Below the pieces are notes generated by a model. It searched no databases and was not told the origin of the DNA. It worked only from the letters and a program-made list of their open reading frames with translations. The translations under genes were made by a program, and so were the position numbers. Of a stretch of 64,000 nt of DNA, positions 58,303 through 64,000 are shown piece by piece; the first letter of the stretch is position 1, and every line of letters starts with the position of its first letter. Source of the stretch: Amyelois transitella (lineage: Eukaryota; Arthropoda; Insecta; Lepidoptera; Pyralidae); contig NC_083518.1 in the NCBI RefSeq assembly GCF_032362555.1, forward strand, positions 6,088,501 through 6,152,500, in the 5' to 3' direction.

Positions 58303-61300
58303 AGGCCGTAGTTTTAGACATATTATCAGATATTCTGGCACCTTTCAAATTTTTCCACACTTTATTCTACGTTAAAATAAATAAAAATCTATACATCGAA
58401 ATCGAGAGTTAGTTCGAGTGTTGTCCTCGAAACACCATAAAGGTGAAAGAGTGGAAGTGTCTGAGTAAATAGACAATTTTACGCTTTTTATCCCAATTGG
58501 AGTTTACGAAAGAAATGCGTGAAGTTCGTTGTCGACGGTCGATTTTTATTTTCAACAAACATAAATAATTTATTTTTGTGTTAAATAAATCATAAAACAT
58601 TAACATAATTTGTGGAGAAGTTTGTTAATGGTTTTTGCTGTGATATGTTTTAGTTCTGTCTCAAATTGGTTAAAATCTTAGAGTATTTACTTAGTTATTT
58701 ATATATGATTAAGATGGGCGAAATTGTTTGTTTGTTTGTAAATTCTTTATAGTACATAACAAATTATAAGTAATACATAAAAATACATTAAAAATAACAA
58801 TATTTGATTTGTTTGTAACAAATGATTTGTAACTGTTATTTTTCGAATTTTGTAATAAATATTTTAACATCCTATATTACCTTATTTAAAAGAATTTCAG
58901 TTAAGTTGCTTTTGAAAAAGCCCTTATTAATTGAAAATTGCTTGAGCTTGGATGCACCGCGTTTAAGGGTTAATACTTGTTAAAATGTGTAGACACTTTC
59001 TATCATAATATTGACCGCATTAAAGAACCTAATTAGTCCTGACCTGTTGTTGATCACAAATACATTATTTTTCTATTCAATCGTACACACATCGCAACAT
59101 ATTTCCGAAGCGGAATTTCGATAACTATACCGTGTACCTATACGAATATGCAATAGTAACGGATCGACTTAATCGCGCACCGATCACGAACCACATCGAT
59201 TATAACCGAGTAAACGACTGAGATCACTCCGATATCGATTGATTGCGCTCCCAATCACGATTGGTGGATCAAAGTTCAGGCGATTTGTCAGTTAATTCTG
59301 ATCAATGCAAATTGGGCATCTCGTATTGTTCTCATTCTCATTAGTTGTCTATATTGTCTATTATATGTCTATAGTATTTGTGTTTTGTACGATATTGATA
59401 AGACTGATTGAGGCCATGTAAAAGATTGAATCTTGTCTTAACTGGCAGATATGGGACGAATAAATAATGAATAATCTATACAATTACATGAATTGGATAC
59501 CTTATAGTTATATAATATATTAAAGTGAATAAAATTAGTCTATGAATCAATGTTTTTGTCACGTCTTTGCTCAGCCATCTCATCATCCATCATGAAGCAT
59601 TTCTTATTTTAAGCAATGGTCTATGATGGGCTAGCGACTAGTGGCTCCCGCATATGACTACTGGCTATGTCCGCCCAATAAGAAACTAAGACGTGATAAT
59701 GAGCATTATTAACAGTAAATTTATTACAGAATGCAGCTGTCTTATCTTACTTCATACAAATTGAGTGCGCTTGAACTTTTTGGAAGTAACTTGAACCGGC
59801 AGATGTAATAGCCGCTATCAATTGCCATGACGAAGGGATATACTCGAGTCGATCCAATTTAACGGTTATCTGCTCGAGAAAGTAAAATTCCTCACAATAT
59901 ATTTGCGTTCATCATCTATCCCTCTAGTTGCATTGTTTAACAAATATTTTTTTTCCATACCTACACATATTGTATGGTAACTTTTCGATAGGTAGATATA
60001 AACACTTGTAATGGTGAAATCTTTGAAATTAATTTCAGATGGCATATAAATTCCCTTCTGTTTTATTGATCGGGCTTGAAGCTTTAATGTAGTCTGGAAA
60101 TATATTTTTAAATATTTTTTCATTTCTTAGGTACTTTAGATTTTATTTGAAAAATACATCGGATAATTAACAACAATGTTGAGCGAATGAACACTTTTTA
60201 CTCAAAGAAGTGATTAATTTTTGTTTTACAGATAGCAATTAACTACTAGTACAGATATGGTTCAATTTTATAATCTAAGAAACCTAAAGTCATGCTTTAG
60301 ATGAAGACACGTATTGTCTTACACATACAAAAGTAAACTCCACAAATATACATAATGGTGGTAATAAGAATGAATTGATCGAAACCGCAGCAATCGATAT
60401 AGATTCAGCCTGTCATTACCCGGCGTGTCTTTTGACCCCGGGGCTGACCGGACACCGACCACTGAATCTCATGCGCTTACGCATACTGTTATAGCTGTAT
60501 CATTTGGTATCGGTTTTTAACGTCAAATTTTACATTAAATTATGTGCTTCAGGTTTAGGTTGACTGTTAATAATGAAATAATTCCATTACCTCCACCTCC
60601 TGGCGACTGGAGTTAGTGCCTGTTTAGTCCTCACCTCTCTGGAGAGCCGAGGAACGCCATCAACATTTTGCACAATAAAGTTTGCAATTAGGACTGAGAA
60701 ATCTGCAAAATTTCATTTTTATAAAAAAATAAATCGGGAAAAATTACACAGATCGAGTTAGAATTGAAGTAAATTCTAGACTTATGTTACGAGATACTAA
60801 CTCAACAATGCTATATTTTTTAATTAATTTATATATAGGGATATGTCACAGACAAGCGCACTACCGTTGCGATCTTCAAATTTTATTTTATCACTTTACA
60901 GGCGTGATGTCTAGAGGTAAACTCTGAAAAAAATTAATATGCCCATGGGTGTTGATATGATATGGATTGCCTCAGTCGTTTCTGTCATTGTCACTTTATT
61001 GATCTATTTCATATATTATTCTAGGGACACAAAATAAAGATTTATTCATAATTAGGATAAATGGATGGAAATTGTTCTGAACGGACTTTAGAAAATTCTA
61101 GTAGACTCTTTCTCAATATGAAGAAATGTTCTCACCACAACATGCATGGTTGCTATTGTAATGAAAATGTATTTTTGTCTGTTATTATATTGTAACTTGT
61201 AACGTGTCGTTGACTAAAGTAATATCCCATGTGGGCTAGCGCTCCACATAAAAATGTGGAGAAACAAGATTTGTCTCATAAAGAAAAATGTCAAAGTAAA

Positions 61301-62225
61301 TGGATTTTACTGAATGATACATGCAGCAGTAATAAAAGAGGTTTTGGAATCGCTCGCCGGCGTGAAGTCCCGGGTGAAAAGTGATATGATGTTAAACTGT
61401 CTACATAATCATGTCGTAATTTAAAGTTTTTAGTTTTGGCAGGAAAATCATTCCGAAAGCCGTTATTTAAAAGGGGATTGCCACCGATTATAAAAAAGTT
61501 AGTTCATTTTTTTCAAGACTCATGACCGCCCTTTGGTTTGCCCGCGTTTAGCTGCGTTTGTTTGCCGGCTACCGACAGCAAAATCATCATTAGAATGTAT
61601 CACGTTTCGTATTCGATTTGACCTGCCCCGTAATTTTATCACAAAGGAAAAATGGATATTGTTCTTTGAAATAGTAGATTGATTGGAATGCTTATTTTTT
61701 AGATTACTTCAATAAACTCACATCATAGAAATTGATAGGAGAATCTTCTTGAAATTATGTTTATTTAAGTACCTCTCCAAATAATAATTCAAGATACAAA
61801 AGTGGCGAATAGTGTATATAAGTGAAATATAGGAACAATAACCGCTACTTAAGCAAGGATTCCTTAGAAATTGGTATAAAAAGTCTATAAACACTTTAAC
61901 AATTATTCTTTGCATCTTTTTCTAACTCTCGTTTCATGCTGGCGATGCCGTTACGTCAATGCGAAAAGAAATGATAATTAATGAACTATAAGTTCCGAGA
62001 AAAATTACCAGTGCCTGAGCCATCAAACATAATCAATAGTCCTTCAATAGCTCCTTGCGAAGTCACGAAGTCCTGCGGCGAAACGCCCTCAAATTGCGAT
62101 TACCGCTAGTGCTATGAAATCGTTTCGCAATGAAATAGTTTCCAATTTCACTGTCTTCCCAGGTACGCTGATCTGTAAATCAAGTCTAGCACTTGATAAA
62201 AAGTACGACCATAAAAAAATATTAA

Positions 62226-63955
62226 TAAAACTAGCTTTTGCCCGCGGCTTCACCCGCGCAAATGTATTTATATTATAAGGATACGCCATAAAATTTCACC
62301 CATTTTTTTATCCCGTATCGTGCGGGGCTGTTTTATGTTTATATTTGGTTTAAATTCATATGGCTTCTCCCGTCTTGTCCCGTCTCTTCTCGTTCTGTTC
62401 CGTCCCGTCCCAACCTGTTGTGTCCCGTCCTGCCCCGTCCAGTCCTATTCTGTCCCATCCCATCCTATTTAGTGCCATCCTGCTTTCCGCAACTGATACG
62501 TATTTTTTACTAACCAATATTTAAGAATTCTCGCACTTCGACACCTATCACTATCAAAAATATCAAACAAATCTAATCAACAAATCAAAAATTAACTGAA
62601 ATAGAGAGTAAAATAAGTTAAATAAGTCAAGTTAAAAGTTAATGAATCAAACGAATAATAATTTCAAATCAAAATATTTGTAGTGTGTAATATGTAGTTT
62701 CGCGTATGTCCGCTAGGGGCGCTGCTAAAATTACACGATTAATTAAAATATTTTACGCTACCTAGCTAAAGGACGGTAACGAAACCATAGCGCGATCTAT
62801 CTCGATGCCAACGCCATCTATCGAGCATCGAGACAACTCGTGATAGTAAATAGAAAATAAAATTCGGGTGTTTTATTTATGCATACCGATTACGCCGAGA
62901 TTTATGGACCGATTTACGTGATTCTTTTTTTGTTCGGTAGAGTATACTTTCAAGTTGGTCCCGTTGTTACCTAGTCAGGATCTGATGATGGTATTCCAGG
63001 GAAATCAAGGGCAAACCTCAAATTTACAGGCAATTACGTTTTTGACAATTTCATAGATCTGTTTAAGTATTTGCGTCTGATAGTCATCATCCCATGTGAA
63101 TGAGCTGATGATGGAAGGTACAACTCCTCAACGGTTAGGAGTTGAAAGAAAATTCTTACGAAGTTATACGTACATGTGAGGCTATTAGGTTGACCTGATA
63201 ATAAAAAGTAAATCTCATTAACGTTAAGAATTTAGGTGAAAATGGATGCGGACAAATTTCGTAGCTGTTTGTATGGGTAGTGTTAACACAAAATAACGAT
63301 TTAAAGGCGTGATGTTATTAATGTTATGCATGTATGTACATAATTATGTATGTTATTATGTATGTTAAAGAGACGACTGAAAGTTAAAAAACTAACTACT
63401 AAAAGGGACTAAAACCCACCTCGTTCCTTCAGTTGCCCTTTGCGTTCCGGGGCCACGGTATCTCGTTAGAACTTTCCCGCAGCCCCGGCTCAGTTTATCC
63501 CGTTTCCCCCCCTTGGGGGTTGACATTTCAAAAATCCCTTCTTAGTGCTCACTTATGTTACTAAAGGAACCTCTGTTCAAAATCTCAGACTCCTATACCG
63601 AGCGGTTTCTGCTGTGCGTTAATAAATCAGTCACCCAATCGCACCCCCTAAATCACGATTGGAGGGTAGTTTGAAAAAACTTATAATGTCAAACATATTT
63701 ACTTGCCTATGTACGTGTTCATGCCAAGTTTCAAGTTTATAAACCCAAGGAATAAGATTTTTCATAGAAACGTTTTTACCCCTTTTCCCCCCCTTGGGGA
63801 TTGAATTTCCAAAAATCCTTTCTTAGTGCTCCCCTACATATCCCAAGGAACCTACATTCCAAATTTCAGCTGTCTACGACCAGTAGTTTCGACTGTGCGT
63901 TGTCTGTCAGTCAGTCACTCAGTAACGGAAGAGTTTTATATATATAGATATTGTT
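62226..63955. mobile_element. Composite non-LTR-type repeat with a tandemly duplicated 140-bp unit
   Basis: Starts aactagcttttgcccgcggc ttcacccgcgc (the common lepidopteran start block) and closes with agtcagtcactcagtaacgg then gagttttatatatatagata. Inside, 63496-63634 and 63777-63918 are two copies of one unit: each begins with cccccccttgggg, continues aaaatcc-ttcttagtgct and ends near ctgtgcgtt...cagtcac. No complete reverse transcriptase is present. It may be several nested remnants rather than one element. Confidence 0.6.
62367..62474. repeat. C/T-rich degenerate pentamer array
   Basis: About 108 bases made of variants of the pentamer tcccg/tccca (tctcccgtcttgtcccgtct, cgtcccgtcccaacctgttg, cctgccccgtccagtccta...). 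Almost no purine run on this strand, so it is a polypyrimidine/polypurine tract. Confidence 0.85.
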
Positions 63956-64000
63956 ACGAAAAAAAATTTCATAATAAAATTTAGAATAATTAAATCGAGT

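Larger units (their letters stand above)
57642..59536. repeat. Long inverted repeat (about 233- and 257-bp arms, 1.4-kb spacer)
   Basis: 57642-57874 and 59280-59536 are reverse complements over long blocks: for example ttaagacaagattcaatctt, ttttacatggcctcaatcag, gtcttatcaatatcgtacaa and gagaatgagaacaatacgag in the left arm recur inverted in the right arm. Differences are mainly small insertions and deletions. The spacer holds a SINE copy (57995-58093) and a 60-bp palindrome, but no transposase-like ORF. Either a non-autonomous fold-back DNA transposon or a locus whose transcript forms a long hairpin. Confidence 0.9.
53500..64000. other. Gene-poor right end
   Basis: No convincing coding exon. 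Contents: an imperfect hairpin at 54540-54583, GC-rich islands near 55130-55215, 55435-55500, 56490-56610 and 60410-60475, SINE fragments at 56748-56830, 57330-57440 and 57995-58093, a long inverted repeat (57642-57874 with 59280-59536), a 60-bp palindrome at 58243-58302, a C/T-rich run at 62367-62474 and a composite repeat at 62226-63955. Confidence 0.6.

Noticed and set aside
1..64000. CRISPR array, operon, phage or bacterial mobile element
   Set aside because: No regularly spaced direct repeats, no ribosome-binding sites or gene-dense strings; intron-rich genes show the DNA is eukaryotic.

Overview
This window is animal nuclear DNA, most likely from a moth or butterfly (Lepidoptera). It is AT-rich. 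Its genes are split into short exons with clean GT/AG introns, and introns and intergenic DNA carry many copies of repeats that I recognise as typical of lepidopteran genomes: a SINE-like family ending in an (ATGT)n tail, a tRNA-derived SINE with A and B boxes, and short elements ending in what looks like the last codons of a reverse transcriptase. Several insertions are flanked by exact 10-13 bp target-site duplications. I cannot name the species.

Layout. 1-5223 (minus): nine of the exons of prolidase (PEPD); the last third of the protein lies beyond the left edge. 5.2-9.4 kb: intergenic. 9403-9675 (minus): an unrecognised 90-residue ORF beneath a CpG-rich stretch. 13551-25562 (plus): a complete seven-exon organic solute transporter alpha (SLC51A-like) gene with a 3.4 kb first intron and a 6 kb second intron. 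26127-30405 (minus): a complete six-exon gene for a 1008-residue coiled-coil protein with an N-myristoylation-type start, tail to tail with the transporter. 33829-38689 (plus): a complete five-exon TJAP1/Pilt-like gene (933 residues) ending in a PDZ-ligand motif. 46.1-53.06 kb (plus): a gene I do not recognise, encoding a 216-residue Cys/His- and Pro-rich protein with two C-terminal membrane segments; an upstream ORF stops two codons before its ATG. 53.2-53.5 kb: a possible first exon of a further plus-strand gene whose body would lie outside the window. 54-64 kb: no convincing gene; repeats, short GC-rich islands and a long inverted repeat (57.64-59.54 kb).

The genes are unrelated housekeeping, transport and scaffold functions and do not form a pathway. 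I found no CRISPR array, operon or evident new defence or biosynthetic system. The most unusual signal is structural: a set of perfect or near-perfect hairpin palindromes (up to 60 bp with no spacer). At least three lie inside repeat copies whose sister copies lack them, which points to local template-switch (fold-back) mutation. Other points to check are the 1.9 kb inverted repeat, a compact 5S-like structured segment at 31843-31961, the stop-separated upstream ORF of the two-membrane-segment gene, and a basic N-terminal extension of prolidase that resembles a mitochondrial presequence.

All exon borders were read by hand from splice sites, reading-frame continuity and remembered family sequences; no search or alignment program was run.
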